Assembly: GCA_028287185.1 (NCBI GenBank)
Contig: JAQBQD010000085.1
Location: 1-46,589, forward strand
Origin: Gemmatimonadota bacterium
GTDB lineage: Bacteria > Gemmatimonadota > Gemmatimonadetes > Longimicrobiales > Longimicrobiaceae
Direction of reading: 5' to 3'
Length of the DNA: 46,589 bases
Positions 27,874 through 36,962 of the stretch are shown here, in pieces. Position 1 is the first letter of the stretch; each line of letters begins with the position of its first letter. The notes beneath the pieces are model-generated. The model saw nothing but the letters and a program-made list of their open reading frames with translations, had not been told where the DNA came from and ran no database searches. The position numbers and the translations under genes were made by a program.

Positions 27874-28233
27874 CTACGAGGAAAGGATGATCCGGCTCTG
27901 CTCCCCGGCCTGGATGCCCTTCCCGATCTCCTCGTTCACGCGCAGCATCACCTTGTCGAAGTTGGTGCGCGCCATCTCGTAGGACTGGTACGCCGCGCTG
28001 CCCTGGATCTGCGCGGCCAGGCGCTCGTACTCCGCCTGGTCCTCCTCGCCCGGCTCCGTGCCGGCGCGGATGGCGAGGGTGAACGACTCCTCCAGCTCGT
28101 TGAGCCGGTTGATGAGGGTCACCGTCCCGCGGTCATCCGCCAGGCGCTCGTTGGCCCGCTTCAGCGCGCCGTACTCGCTGCTCTGCGCGAGCAGGCGTCC
28201 CACCTCGCGCGCCTTGTCCCAGATTCCGTCCAT
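27874..28233 (-). CDS. YlbF/YmcA-family protein
   Basis: A 119-residue all-helical protein: KAREVGRLLAQSSEYGALK and RANERLADDRGTVTLINRLN in the first half, then a hydrophilic loop and a second long helix (AAYQSYEMARTNFDKVMLRV). Short helix-rich proteins of this type in Firmicutes (YlbF, YmcA, YaaT) form the Y-complex that assists RNase Y. Function here is unknown. Start ATG 28233 has GGGAGAGG upstream. It lies 13 bases after prmC and 15 before the CDP-alcohol transferase, so it is part of the same transcript. Confidence 0.75.
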   Translation of the reverse strand: MDGIWDKAREVGRLLAQSSEYGALKRANERLADDRGTVTLINRLNELEESFTLAIRAGTEPGEEDQAEYERLAAQIQGSAAYQSYEMARTNFDKVMLRVNEEIGKGIQAGEQSRIILSS

Positions 28234-28246
28234 CGGTCCTCTCCCG

Positions 28247-29128
28247 TCAGGCTCGTAGCTCGGCCGTGACGATGCGCTCGCGCCCCGACAGGTCGCGCAG
28301 CACCGCCGGCTCCAGGAACTGCGGGACGGCGCGGACCATCTCCGCCACCGCCTCCGTCTGCGCGGCGCCCACCTCCAGGGCGAGCAGCCCGCCGGGACGA
28401 AGTACCCCGCATGCACCCGAAACGAGCCCCCGGACCACCTCCAGCCCGTCCGCGCCGGCAAAGAGCGCGCGCGCCGGCTCCCAGTCGCGCACCTCCGGGT
28501 CCAGCGCGTCGCGCTCGTCCAATCCCACGTACGGAGGGTTCGAGACGACGACGTCGAACCTGTCACCGTCCAGCGGCCCGTAGCTCTCCCCCAGCCGGAA
28601 CTCGATCGGGGCGTCCGGCGCCGCGAGGGCGTGGTTGGCCCGCGCCACGTCCAGCGCGCCGGGCTCCACGTCCGTCGCCACCACCCGCGCGAACGGCCCC
28701 TCGGTCGCCAGCGCCAGCGCGATCGCGCCCGAGCCGGTGCCCACGTCCGCCGCGCTCAGCGCCTCGCGGCCGCGCGCCCACGCGAGGACTGCGTCGACCA
28801 GCACCTCGGTCTCGGGCCGCGGGATCAGCACCCGCGCGTCCACGCGCAGCACCAGGTGGCGGAAGTGGGCGATCCCCTCAATGTACTGCAGGGGCTCGCG
28901 CTTCGCACGCCGCAGCAGGCGCGCCTTGAACTCCGCCACCTCCTCGGCCCGCAGGGGCCGGTCGAACTGGAGATACAGGTCCAGGCGCTTCAACCTCAGC
29001 ACCCCGGCCAGCAGCATCTCCGCGTTCAGCCGCGCGTTGTGGAACCCCTTGCCCTGGAGCCACCCGGTGGTCCACCGGATCATCTCCACGACCGTCCACA
29101 CCCGCTCCCCCTCCCCCGCTCCGCTCAT
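28247..29128 (-). CDS. prmC: Release-factor glutamine methyltransferase PrmC
   Basis: A 293-residue SAM-dependent methyltransferase that methylates the Gln of the GGQ loop in RF1/RF2. The N-terminal helical domain (residues 1-95) precedes the Rossmann domain, with VLIPRPETEVLVDAVL, ADVGTGSGAIALALA (SAM-binding), and VVSNPPYVGLDERD, whose NPPY binds the substrate amide. GESYGPLDGDRFDVVVS-type sequence links them. It lies downstream of prfA on the same strand (196 bases), the usual bacterial prfA-prmC order. Confidence 0.94.
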   Translation of the reverse strand: MSGAGEGERVWTVVEMIRWTTGWLQGKGFHNARLNAEMLLAGVLRLKRLDLYLQFDRPLRAEEVAEFKARLLRRAKREPLQYIEGIAHFRHLVLRVDARVLIPRPETEVLVDAVLAWARGREALSAADVGTGSGAIALALATEGPFARVVATDVEPGALDVARANHALAAPDAPIEFRLGESYGPLDGDRFDVVVSNPPYVGLDERDALDPEVRDWEPARALFAGADGLEVVRGLVSGACGVLRPGGLLALEVGAAQTEAVAEMVRAVPQFLEPAVLRDLSGRERIVTAELRA

Positions 29129-29324
29129 CGCCCGTCCGACATGGAGAAAGCTAGGCGCACCCGTGCTCCGCGCGAACCCGCCGCGCGACGCAGTCGCCCG
29201 CCCGCCGCGACGCAGCCGATCACGCGAAGGTCGCCGGGAAGGCCCGTCGAAAGCGAGGGGCGAAGCCGGTCGAGGGGCGCGCGGAACGCCCGGAGGGCAG
29301 GGCCACGCGATCTCCCGGCGCCGG

Positions 29325-30374
29325 TCAGGCGGCCCGCTCTTCCTGGACGGAAAGCTTCAGCGCCTCCAGCATGGGCTCCAGGTCGCCGTCCAGCACCTGC
29401 TGCAGGGCGTGCGTGGTGAAGCCGATGCGGTGGTCGGTGATGCGGCTCTGCGGGAAGTTGTAGGTGCGGATCTTGGCCGAGCGGTCGCCCGTGCCGACCT
29501 GCAGCTTGCGGTCGCGCGAGCGCTCCGCCTCCTGCGCGGCGATGCGCGCGTCCAGCAGGCGCGAGCGGAGCACCTGCATGGCCTTGTCCTTGTTCTTGTG
29601 CTGGCTCTTCTCGTCCTGGCACGTCACCACCAGCCCCGACGGCAGGTGCGTGATCCGCACGGCCGAGTCGGTGGTGTTCACCGACTGCCCGCCGGGGCCG
29701 GACGAGCGGTAGACGTCGATCTTGAGCTCGTTGGGGTTGATGTGCACGTCCACCTCCTCCGCCTCGGGCAGCACGGCCACGGTGGCGGCCGAGGTGTGGA
29801 TGCGCCCCTGCGTCTCCGTGGCGGGCACGCGCTGCACGCGGTGCACGCCCGACTCGTAGCGCAGGTCCCCGAACGCGTGGTCGCCGCGAACGACGAAGAC
29901 GGCCTCCTTGTAGCCCCCCATGCCGCCCTCGGACAGCGACAGCATCTCGATCTTCCACCCGCGCCGCTCGATGAAGCGGGTGTACATGCGGAACAGGTCG
30001 CCCGCGAAGAGCGCCGCCTCGTCGCCGCCGGTGCCCGCGCGCACCTCCACCACCGCGTCCCGGTCGTCCAGCGGGTCGCGGGGCATCAGCAGCAGCTTGA
30101 GCTCGGTTTCCAGGCGCTCCACGTCGGCGGCGAGCGTGGCGGCCTCGGCGGCGGCCATCTCGGCCATCTCCGGGTCGTCGGCCATGGCGCGCGCCTCCGC
30201 CAGCTCCTGCCGCGCGCGGCGCAGGCGCGCGGAAGCCTCCACCACTTGTCCCAGCCGCGAGTGCTCGCGCGACACGTCGCGCAGGCGCTTGGGGTCCGAG
30301 ACGATGGCGGGGTCCGCGAGCTGGGTGCCCAGCTCGTTGTACCGGCTCTCGATTTCCTCGATCCGCTGTTCCAT
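29325..30374 (-). CDS. prfA: Peptide chain release factor 1
   Basis: A 349-residue class I release factor. [17 protein letters not shown] contains the PAT tripeptide that reads UAA/UAG, marking RF1 rather than RF2, and [20 protein letters not shown] contains the GGQ that triggers hydrolysis in the peptidyl-transferase centre (about residue 228). [20 protein letters not shown] is the domain 2 start. ATG 30374; L31 gene ends 46 bases upstream with a hairpin between. The last residues (SVQEERAA) are variable in the family. Confidence 0.96.
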   Translation of the reverse strand: MEQRIEEIESRYNELGTQLADPAIVSDPKRLRDVSREHSRLGQVVEASARLRRARQELAEARAMADDPEMAEMAAAEAATLAADVERLETELKLLLMPRDPLDDRDAVVEVRAGTGGDEAALFAGDLFRMYTRFIERRGWKIEMLSLSEGGMGGYKEAVFVVRGDHAFGDLRYESGVHRVQRVPATETQGRIHTSAATVAVLPEAEEVDVHINPNELKIDVYRSSGPGGQSVNTTDSAVRITHLPSGLVVTCQDEKSQHKNKDKAMQVLRSRLLDARIAAQEAERSRDRKLQVGTGDRSAKIRTYNFPQSRITDHRIGFTTHALQQVLDGDLEPMLEALKLSVQEERAA

Positions 30375-30390
30375 CGCTCCAGAAGCGAGA

Positions 30391-30414
30391 GAGCCGGGGC
30401 GTTAGCCCCGGCTC
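30391..30414 (-). other. 10-bp hairpin between rpmE and prfA
   Basis: GAGCCGGGGC and GCCCCGGCTC pair perfectly around GTTA (TAAC on the minus strand). It lies 6 bases after the rpmE stop and 17 before prfA. With no clear U-tract it probably lowers or separates expression (partial termination or RNA processing) rather than ending the transcript. Confidence 0.5.
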
Positions 30415-30419
30415 CTGTC

Positions 30420-30635
30420 TTACTTGGCCGCCGCGTCGTTGCCGGCGTAGCGCTGCCGGAACCGCTCCACCCGTCCCGCCGTGTCCATCAGCTTCTGCTT
30501 GCCCGTGAAGTACGGATGGCAGGCGGAGCAGATCTCGACGTGGACGTCCTTCTTGGTCGAGCGGGTCTGGAAGGTGTTGCCGCAGGCGCAGTGCACCGTG
30601 GCGACGTCGTAGCTGGGATGGATATCGGCCTTCAT
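30420..30635 (-). CDS. rpmE: 50S ribosomal protein L31 (zinc-binding type)
   Basis: A 71-residue L31. [19 protein letters not shown] then [20 protein letters not shown] show the four Zn-binding cysteines (CxC...CxxC) of the C+ type, and [12 protein letters not shown] ends the conserved part. It bridges the ribosomal subunits. Start ATG 30635. It is followed by prfA, a common bacterial order. A sigma70-like promoter lies about 80 bases upstream. Confidence 0.96.
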   Translation of the reverse strand: MKADIHPSYDVATVHCACGNTFQTRSTKKDVHVEICSACHPYFTGKQKLMDTAGRVERFRQRYAGNDAAAK

Positions 30636-30709
30636 GGCGCACCCGTCTGTTCGCAGTGTGTCCAGCGCTACTCCTCGGGTACCCCTCTGGCGCCCTGAGC
30701 AAGCCGCGG

Positions 30710-30738
30710 AAGATAACGAAACGGCCAGGCGAAATCAA
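30710..30738 (-). promoter_or_regulatory. Sigma70-type promoter of rpmE-prfA
   Basis: TTGATT (30738-30733) and TATCTT (30715-30710) on the minus strand are separated by exactly 17 bases; each box matches consensus at four of six positions. It lies 75 bases upstream of rpmE in an otherwise GC-rich region, and touches the end of the frameshifted DUF5615 frame. Confidence 0.6.
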
Positions 30739-31222
30739 GCTGCCCGGCATCCCTCCATTCCATCCGGAGCCGCTCGATTCCGCCCCTCCGAACCGCCGTG
30801 AAGGTTCGCTCGATCAGCGCGCGTGAGCAGCCGCGGGATCGCCGGCTCGGCGGCGGCGGAAAGGTCGTACCGCGTGACGACGGCCCTGGCGTCTACCGTG
30901 AGCACGGTGTTGACCATGTCCAGCCCATGCCCGCGCACCGCTTGCAGCGCGGCCCGGAACAGCTCCACCTGCCGGTCGCGTCGCACGGCGGGCAGGATGA
31001 CGACGGCGCCGGGTGCACCTCCTCGCGGCGCAGCATGGGCTCGAAATCCTGCCAGTTGTTGGTGACGAGCGTCAGGTCCTCGTCGCGCATCCGCCGCAGC
31101 ACCTGCGGGTCCTTGAGCGACGCCCAGCCCCGGTGCGCCACGTGAAAGGCCACGTGCTGGAACTCGTGCGCCGTCGCCACGAGCGCGGGCGACAGGTTCT
31201 CGTCGATCAGGAAGCGGATCAC
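30735..31222 (-). pseudogene. DUF5615 PIN-like toxin gene, single-base frameshift
   Basis: From GTG 31222 the frame reads VIRFLIDENLSPALVATAHE, then HRGWASLKDPQVLRRMRDED and VTNNWQDFEPMLRREEVHP, a clear DUF5615 (PIN-like) start with the Asp of LIDENLS and the DED/TNN acid regions. At about 31010 the match leaves this frame: the next frame continues GAVVILPAVRRDRQVELFRA and AALQAVRGHGLDMVNTV, the expected family C-terminus, ending at TGA near 30735. One inserted base (CCGG to CCGGG at about 31008-31012) would join them. So the gene is either a real pseudogene or has a sequencing error in a G-run. Its start overlaps the DUF433 antitoxin stop (GTGA). Confidence 0.8.
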
Positions 31223-31827
31223 CGCCGCCGCCGGAGCACGGTGCCCCCGGTGAAGGGTGTCCTGCGCGGCCGCCCGCGGCGCGGGTACAGGCGCGCGTAC
31301 GTGAGCGCCGCCTGCAGCGTGTGCAGCGTGAGCGAGGGGTAGTCCTCCAGCAGCTCGTCGGTGCCGGCGCCCTGCTTCTGGAGCTCGGACAGGAAGTAGA
31401 CGCCGATGCGGGTGCCGCTCACCACCGGCTCGCCGCCCAGCACCTCGGGGTCGTGGACGATCACGGCCTTCACCTCGCGAATCTGGTGGATGCGCTCGTC
31501 GACGGCGCGCACGGCCGGCTCCACGTCGACGGACAGCGGGCCGACGGAAAGCGTGTAACCCGCTTCGGGACCGTACCCGCGCAGCTCCTCGCGCACCATG
31601 CGACGGCCCTGCCCCGTCAGCCAAGGATCGAGGGTGCCGCGCAGGCGCAGGTACAGGAGGTCGGCGTACGAGACGCCGCGCGCCTGCCCACCCCCGCCGG
31701 GCCCGGACACCGGCTCGATCTCGTGGCGGTCGATCACCTGCTGCACCGTCTTCTCCGGCAGGTCCGCGACATACGCGGCCTCGCGGGGGGACAGGGGCTC
31801 GTCGGTCGGAACGGTGGGGTCGATCAT
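31219..31827 (-). CDS. DUF433 antitoxin with N-terminal helix-turn-helix
   Basis: A 202-residue protein. The C-terminal third is DUF433: VIVHDPEVLGGEPVVSGTRIG, VYFLSELQKQGAGTDELLED and YPSLTLHTLQAALTYARLY. The N-terminal LSPREAAYVADLPEKTVQQV looks like a helix-turn-helix. DUF433 proteins are antitoxins of DUF5615/PIN-like toxins and commonly bind their promoter. Its stop overlaps the toxin start (GTGA). The start codon ATG 31827 lies inside a palindromic operator with the ribosome-binding site AGAGGATG in its arm, so binding of the antitoxin would block both transcription and translation (inference). Confidence 0.88.
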   Translation of the reverse strand: MIDPTVPTDEPLSPREAAYVADLPEKTVQQVIDRHEIEPVSGPGGGGQARGVSYADLLYLRLRGTLDPWLTGQGRRMVREELRGYGPEAGYTLSVGPLSVDVEPAVRAVDERIHQIREVKAVIVHDPEVLGGEPVVSGTRIGVYFLSELQKQGAGTDELLEDYPSLTLHTLQAALTYARLYPRRGRPRRTPFTGGTVLRRRR

Positions 31828-31856
31828 AATTCATCCTCTGGTTGAGGATCAATTAT
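31826..31856. promoter_or_regulatory. Palindromic operator over the DUF433 antitoxin start
   Basis: ATAATTCATCCTC (31826-31838) and GAGGATCAATTAT (31844-31856) are inverted repeats matching at 12 of 13 positions, spaced by 5 bases. The palindrome includes the ribosome-binding site and the first bases of the ATG of the antitoxin. It is strikingly AT-rich for this genome. CATAATTGAT on the minus strand could be a -10. Confidence 0.8.
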
Positions 31857-31899
31857 GGATGGAGGGAGGGCGGCGCGCAAGGTGGAGGGCGAAGGCCGG

Positions 31900-32487
31900 C
31901 TACGCGGGCTGGCGGGCGAGGCGTGCCTTCCGCCCCTTGGGGTGCCGGCGGAGGTAGACCACGCGCCATGCCGAAGCGCCGATCACCGCCAGCATGCAGA
32001 GCTCGATGAACACCTTCTCGCCGTCGATGTAGTCCACCGGCTGGCCCTTCAGGTTGGGCTCGGTGAGGATGCCGTGCACGTAGAACAGCAGCGCGGCGGC
32101 GTATGCGGTGTAGTGCAGCCGCTTCCACAGCCGGCGGCCCAGGCGGAGCCGGTTGTACGAGGTGACGACCACGAAGGCGACGGCGTAGAGGGCCACGGCG
32201 CCGATCGTGTTCTCCACCGGCTGGAGTGGGGAGCGGACGGGGACGAGCACATCGAAGAGGCCGAAGGCGGGCTTGGGGACCCGCAGGAGAAGCAGGACGT
32301 GCAGCACGCAGACGGAGAGCGCGACGTAGGCCGTCCAGTTGTGGATCTTGAAGGTGTTGACGCGGCGGTGGGGCCAGCTCCGCACCGGGTTGTACTTCAC
32401 CGCCATCAGCAGCCCGATCAGCACGTTCAGCGTCAGCAGGCCGACGGCGACCAGGCCGGCGTCGGCGGCCAGCTCCGCCCAGCTCAT
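31900..32487 (-). CDS. Ferric-reductase-like transmembrane protein
   Basis: A 195-residue membrane protein with about five helices. KIHNWTAYVALSVCVLHVLL holds one histidine pair (HNW...LH) and LWKRLHYTAYAAALLFYVHG the second (RLHY...YVHG), the spacing of heme-ligating histidines in the ferric-reductase transmembrane/MsrQ-like group. It would bind b-type heme and move electrons across the membrane; no flavin domain is attached. Start ATG 32487 is chosen because the in-frame extension upstream overlaps the next gene. It follows the Gfo/Idh gene by 40 bases. Confidence 0.75.
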   Translation of the reverse strand: MSWAELAADAGLVAVGLLTLNVLIGLLMAVKYNPVRSWPHRRVNTFKIHNWTAYVALSVCVLHVLLLLRVPKPAFGLFDVLVPVRSPLQPVENTIGAVALYAVAFVVVTSYNRLRLGRRLWKRLHYTAYAAALLFYVHGILTEPNLKGQPVDYIDGEKVFIELCMLAVIGASAWRVVYLRRHPKGRKARLARQPA

Positions 32488-32527
32488 CGGGCGGCGGCGG
32501 CGGACGGGCGGCCGTCCGAGAAGCGCC

Positions 32528-33541
32528 TCACAGCACCACCTCGCGGCCGTCCTCCGCGGACCGGTACGCGGCATCCACCAGCCGCATGAGCTGCACCTGC
32601 TCGGTCGGCGCGGCGACCCTGCGGTCGCCCTTCACCACCTCGACGAAGTGCTGCAGCTCCTGGCGGTACGACGCCGTGTACAGGTTCTCACGGCCGGGGG
32701 CCAGCTGCGGAGTCACGTTCGCCAGGCCGCTCTCCATGTCCTTGTAGACCGTGAGCGGCGCCAGCGACCCGGACCCGGACGAACCCAGCAGGTGAAGGAA
32801 CTGGCGGTCGCGCTCGGCGCGGAGGTTCCACGCCACCTCCAGGTTCACTAGGCGGTTGCCCGCCAGCCGCAGCATCAGCGCCCCGGAGTCCTCCACCTCG
32901 GCGCCGCGCTCGCGGTGCATGAAGGCGTTCACGCTCACGGGCTGGGGGTAGTCCAGCAGCCACATGGCCAGGTCCAGCATCTGCACGCCCAGATCCATGA
33001 ACGCGCCGCCGCCGGCGTCCTTGCGCTCGCGCCAGGAGCGGCGGGGGCCTCGTTGCGTGCGGCGGTTGAGCCACCCCGCCTTCAGGTAGTACACGTCGCC
33101 GAGCTCGCCGCTGGCCACGAAGGAGCGTAGCGAGGCGGCGTCGGGCCGGAAGCGCTGGTTCATGGCCACCAGCAGGCGCCCGTCCGCGCCCTCCTCCGCC
33201 AGCACGCGCGCGATCCCTTCGGGGTCCAGCGCCAGCGGCTTCTCGCAGAGCACGTGCTTGCCGGCCTGGAGCGCCTCGCGGACGTGCTCCTCGTGCAGGT
33301 TGCTGGGCGTGCAGACCACCACGCCCTTGATCGTCTCGTCGGCCCAGATCTCGTCCGGCGTGCGCGCCACGGACTCGATGCCGAAGCGGTCCGCCACGTT
33401 GCGCGCCGTGCCCCGCTCGGTGTCGAAGACGGCGGCGAGCTGCACGCCGCGCATGCGCGACAGGATGGGGAGGTGGACGACCTGCGCGATGGCGCCGGCC
33501 CCGAGGACGGCCAGGCGGACGGGGGTGCGGTGGACGGTCAT
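32528..33541 (-). CDS. Gfo/Idh/MocA-family oxidoreductase
   Basis: A 337-residue NAD(P)-dependent dehydrogenase. VRLAVLGAGAIAQVVHLPIL is the Rossmann dinucleotide loop, VVCTPSNLHEEHVREALQAG the second strand region, HVLCEKPLALDPEGI carries the conserved EKP with the catalytic Lys, and GGGAFMDLGVQMLDLAMWLL is the alpha/beta C-domain. The substrate (sugar or inositol-type) cannot be told. ATG 33541 overlaps the stop of the upstream gene (ATGA), so the pair is co-translated. Nothing is missing in the domain plan. Confidence 0.9.
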   Translation of the reverse strand: MTVHRTPVRLAVLGAGAIAQVVHLPILSRMRGVQLAAVFDTERGTARNVADRFGIESVARTPDEIWADETIKGVVVCTPSNLHEEHVREALQAGKHVLCEKPLALDPEGIARVLAEEGADGRLLVAMNQRFRPDAASLRSFVASGELGDVYYLKAGWLNRRTQRGPRRSWRERKDAGGGAFMDLGVQMLDLAMWLLDYPQPVSVNAFMHRERGAEVEDSGALMLRLAGNRLVNLEVAWNLRAERDRQFLHLLGSSGSGSLAPLTVYKDMESGLANVTPQLAPGRENLYTASYRQELQHFVEVVKGDRRVAAPTEQVQLMRLVDAAYRSAEDGREVVL

Positions 33542-34251
33542 CGTCCCGAGCCTCCGGATGCGGAAGGGGAGGTGGGGGCGGACGCCACGGGAAGGCGCCA
33601 GCTCGCGCCGACGGTGAGCCCCACGTAGCGCGTGTCGCTGCCCAGCACCGCGCGCCCCTCGCCGTACAGGCGGAGGGCGTGCGACAGCGGCAGCTCCAGC
33701 CCGCCCGAGGCCTGGAGCCCCGGCGCGATGGCGTCCAGCAGCCCTTCCACGAAGGTGTTGTCGATGGCGTCGCCCTGGCCGTTCAGCAGGTGCATGGCGC
33801 CGCCGACGGAGAAGTACGGCTGCAGCGGTCCCAGGCGCCGCAGCGACACCTGCGCGTCCAGCCCCAGCGACAGGTCGCTCACGCGCACCTCTCCCAGGTC
33901 CAGCGGCGGGCAGTCCACCCCGTGCTGCGCCGCGCACACCTTCTCGATCTGCCGCGCCAGGCGGCGCAGCTCGGAGGTGTGGAAGCGCGAGGCCCAGAAC
34001 GACAGGGTGGGCACCAGCCGCACGCCCGGCGAGACGGGGCCCAGGTCCGCGCGCAGGTTGAGGATGGTGGTGGACTCGATGCGCAGCGGCCAGATGATCC
34101 CCGCGTCCGCCGCGACGCCGCGGAAGGCCAGGCTGTCCACGCCGAAGGTGCGGGTGCGCCGGGGGTCGGGCTGCGCCTGGGCGGCGGCGCGCGCGAGGGG
34201 CGCCGCGGCGAGCAGCGCGGCCAGGAGCGGGACCCACCGGCGTGGCGGCAT
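33538..34251 (-). CDS. Exported protein of unknown function, probable outer-membrane barrel
   Basis: A 237-residue protein with a Sec signal (MPPRRWVPLLAALLAAAPLA, cleavage near AAAQA). The mature part alternates short polar and hydrophobic stretches, for example GVRLVPTLSFWASRFHTSEL and QPYFSVGGAMHLLNGQGDAI, and ends YVGLTVGASWRL, which looks like the closing strand of a beta-barrel. VCAAQHGVDCPP contains two Cys that could pair. I do not recognise a family. It overlaps the Gfo/Idh gene by 4 bases. The C-terminal Ser/Ala/Pro tail after the barrel-like end is unusual for a barrel. Confidence 0.65.
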   Translation of the reverse strand: MPPRRWVPLLAALLAAAPLARAAAQAQPDPRRTRTFGVDSLAFRGVAADAGIIWPLRIESTTILNLRADLGPVSPGVRLVPTLSFWASRFHTSELRRLARQIEKVCAAQHGVDCPPLDLGEVRVSDLSLGLDAQVSLRRLGPLQPYFSVGGAMHLLNGQGDAIDNTFVEGLLDAIAPGLQASGGLELPLSHALRLYGEGRAVLGSDTRYVGLTVGASWRLPVASAPTSPSASGGSGR

Positions 34252-34286
34252 GCGGTTCCGTTGCGGATGTGGAAGGGGCGCCGCGC

Positions 34287-35678
34287 TCAGTAGGCGCGGA
34301 CCAGGCGCGCCCCGGGATAGTAGGCGCGCAGGATGGTGCGGTAGTCCTGGCCCGCAAGGGCGCGGCCGATGGCGCCGAACTGGCACATGCCGATGCCGTG
34401 CCCCCAGCCCATCCCCTCCGCCGTCACGGCCGAGATGGCGCCCGACCCATCGCGTGAGACGGACAGGTCGAAGCGGCTGCTGTTGAGCACCGCGCCCCGC
34501 GCGGTGAGCAGGATCCAGCGCACGCGGTCCTTGCCGAGCGTGAAGCTCCCCGCGTCGGTCTCCAGCGCCAGCCGCCGGACGCGGCCCGACGCGGTGCGCT
34601 CCACCACGCGTGCGTCGCGCACCTCGCGGATGGTGCGCCCACGCAGGGAATCGGCCAGCGTGCGGTTGAGGATGGAGACCAGCTCCGGCCCCGTCCAGCG
34701 CTCCGTCCAGCGGAACTTGCCCGACAGGCGGTCGTATGCCTCGCCCGTGGCGGGATCGACGTCCACCACCGAGATCAGGTAGGGCACGGGAGGCTGGTTC
34801 CACACCTCGTCCACCCCCGCCGTGCGCCCGCCGCAGGTGGAGTGGTAGAAGGCCTCGATGGGCGTGCCGCCGTAGGTGAGGATCTCGCCGCGGCTGGCGC
34901 GCACGGCCTCGCTCACCATCGGCACCTCGGCGGCCATCCCTCCGTACACCTGGTCCGCCGTCGACGCGTAGACGTCAAATCCCTGCCGCGAGCGGCCGCC
35001 CAGGTGCTTCACCGCGAAGGTGCGCGCCGCCACCGCCTGCGCCTTGGCCGCCTCCGGGTACTGCGAGCCGACAGGCCCCAGCTCGCGCGGCACGACGCCG
35101 AGGAGGTACGCCTCCATGTCCACGCGGTTCACCGCGGTCAGCGCGCCACTGGTCGACGGCTGCAGCACGACCTCGCCGCGATACGGATTTCCGCGGAGAC
35201 TGAGGACCTCCCCGTTCGCCGGCCTGGCGACGGCGGGCGCGGGGACGACCGTGCGGGCGATGGAGATGCCGTCCGCGCCGCGCACATCCACGGAAACGCT
35301 TCCAGATCCCGCGGACGCGAAGGATACGGTCCCGCCTGCGGGGACGCGCGCAGCCTCGCGGCCGTCGATGCCGGAGACGATCAGGCCGCCGGGTCCGCCG
35401 ACCTCCACCCGGTCCGCATCCACCAGCACGCCCACGCGGATGGAGGTGGACGGAGCCATGCGCGTGCCGCCCGCGTCCTCGATCCCCACCACGGAGTCGC
35501 CCACCGCCACGCCGCCGGCCGGCGCCTCGGTGGAGTCCACCCGCGCGGGAGCCTGGCGGCGGCGGGGCGGGTACGGGCGCGAGTCGGGATTCGGAAGCTC
35601 GCGCCGCGTGGTGACGGTGGTGCAGGCGGCGGACAGGACGACGGCGGAGGCCGCCGCGAGCCTAGCCCAGCGCTGCAC
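34287..35678 (-). CDS. SpoIID/LytB-domain lipoprotein
   Basis: A 463-residue protein with a lipobox-type signal (LSAACT, residue 18), a Pro/Arg-rich linker, and a SpoIID/LytB domain: [53 protein letters not shown] and [18 protein letters not shown]. SpoIID is a lytic transglycosylase acting on denuded glycan strands; outside sporulators the domain is found in cell-wall remodelling. The catalytic Glu in PREL is present. Start GTG 35678 has GGGAGG upstream and gives a proper signal; an in-frame ATG further up lies inside hemL. It overlaps the hemL end by 17 bases. Confidence 0.85.
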   Translation of the reverse strand: MQRWARLAAASAVVLSAACTTVTTRRELPNPDSRPYPPRRRQAPARVDSTEAPAGGVAVGDSVVGIEDAGGTRMAPSTSIRVGVLVDADRVEVGGPGGLIVSGIDGREAARVPAGGTVSFASAGSGSVSVDVRGADGISIARTVVPAPAVARPANGEVLSLRGNPYRGEVVLQPSTSGALTAVNRVDMEAYLLGVVPRELGPVGSQYPEAAKAQAVAARTFAVKHLGGRSRQGFDVYASTADQVYGGMAAEVPMVSEAVRASRGEILTYGGTPIEAFYHSTCGGRTAGVDEVWNQPPVPYLISVVDVDPATGEAYDRLSGKFRWTERWTGPELVSILNRTLADSLRGRTIREVRDARVVERTASGRVRRLALETDAGSFTLGKDRVRWILLTARGAVLNSSRFDLSVSRDGSGAISAVTAEGMGWGHGIGMCQFGAIGRALAGQDYRTILRAYYPGARLVRAY

Positions 35679-36954
35679 GTAGCGCCTCCCGCGCGCGGCC
35701 GATGGTGTCCTCCACGTCCGCATCCGTGTGGGCGGTCGAGAGGAAGCCAGCCTCGAACGCGGAGGGCGCGAAGAAGACGCCCCGGTCCAGCGCCGCGTGG
35801 AAGAACCGCTTGAACAGCTCCACGTCCGCCCCCTTCGCGTCCTCGAAGCTGCGCACCGGGCCGGCGGCGAAGAAGGTGCCCCACATCGACCCGAAGCTGC
35901 CGCCGCTGGCCGGCACGCCGAGCTCAGCCGCGTTCGCCAGCAGACCTTCGACGAGGCGCCGCGTCCTCCGCTCCAGCTCGGGATACGGGTTCTCGTCGCG
36001 CAGCACGCGGAGCTGCGCGAGGCCGGCGGCCATCGCCAGCGGGTTTCCGGACAGGGTGCCGGCCTGGTAGACGGGGCCGACGGGCGCGATCCAGTCCATC
36101 ACGTCGCGCCTGCCGCCGTACGCGCCCACCGGCAGCCCGCCGCCGATCACCTTGCCCAGCGTCGTCAGGTCGGGCCGGATGCCGAAGCGCTCCTGCGCGC
36201 CGCCCGGCGCCACGCGGAACCCCGTCATCACCTCGTCGAACACCAGCAGCGCACCGTCCGCCCCGGTGATGCGCCGCAGGGCGGACAGGAATCCGTCGTC
36301 GGGCGCGATGAAGCCCGCGTTGCCGATGACGGGCTCCAGGATCACGGCGGCGATGCGGCCGGCGTGCGCGTGGAAGATCTCCTCCACCGCAGCCACGTCG
36401 TTGAACGGCGCCGTCAGCGTCAGCTTCGACAGCTCGGCCGGCACGCCGGGCGAGTTCGGGAGGCCGAGCGTCGCCACGCCGGAGCCGGCCTTCACCAGGA
36501 AGGAATCGCCATGGCCGTGGTAGCATCCCTCGAACTTGAGGATCATCTCCCGGCCCGTGAAGCCGCGGGCCAGGCGGACGGCGCTCATGGTCGCCTCGGT
36601 GCCGCTGTTCACGAAGCGCACGCGCTCCATGCTGGGCACGAGCTCGCGCACGCGCTCCGCCAGCTCCACCTCGGCCTCGGTCGGGGCGCCGTAGCTGGTG
36701 CCGCGGCCGGCTGCGTCGCGCACCGCCTCCACCACGGCGGGGTGCGCGTGGCCCAGGATGAGCGGACCCCACGACAGCACGTAGTCCAGGTACTCGTTGC
36801 CGTCCACGTCCCACAGCCGCGCCCCGGCGGCGCGCGCCACGAAGAACGGGTCGCCGCCCACGCCGCGGAAGGCGCGCACGGGCGAGCTTACACCGCCCGG
36901 CGTGACCTCCGTCGCGCGGCGGAAAAGCTCCGCCGACCGCCGGGTGCTCCTCAC
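35662..36954 (-). CDS. hemL: Glutamate-1-semialdehyde 2,1-aminomutase
   Basis: A 430-residue PLP enzyme of the C5 heme pathway, converting glutamate-1-semialdehyde to 5-aminolevulinate. [20 protein letters not shown] near the N-terminus is specific for Hem[18 protein letters not shown] and [15 protein letters not shown] sequence ([12 protein letters not shown]) follow, [20 protein letters not shown] binds PLP and [18 protein letters not shown] holds the Schiff-base Lys. GTG 36954 is the start; it lies 8 bases after yajQ. The C-terminus overlaps the SpoIID gene. Confidence 0.94.
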   Translation of the reverse strand: MRSTRRSAELFRRATEVTPGGVSSPVRAFRGVGGDPFFVARAAGARLWDVDGNEYLDYVLSWGPLILGHAHPAVVEAVRDAAGRGTSYGAPTEAEVELAERVRELVPSMERVRFVNSGTEATMSAVRLARGFTGREMILKFEGCYHGHGDSFLVKAGSGVATLGLPNSPGVPAELSKLTLTAPFNDVAAVEEIFHAHAGRIAAVILEPVIGNAGFIAPDDGFLSALRRITGADGALLVFDEVMTGFRVAPGGAQERFGIRPDLTTLGKVIGGGLPVGAYGGRRDVMDWIAPVGPVYQAGTLSGNPLAMAAGLAQLRVLRDENPYPELERRTRRLVEGLLANAAELGVPASGGSFGSMWGTFFAAGPVRSFEDAKGADVELFKRFFHAALDRGVFFAPSAFEAGFLSTAHTDADVEDTIGRAREALRAALG

Positions 36955-36962
36955 CGGCGCGC

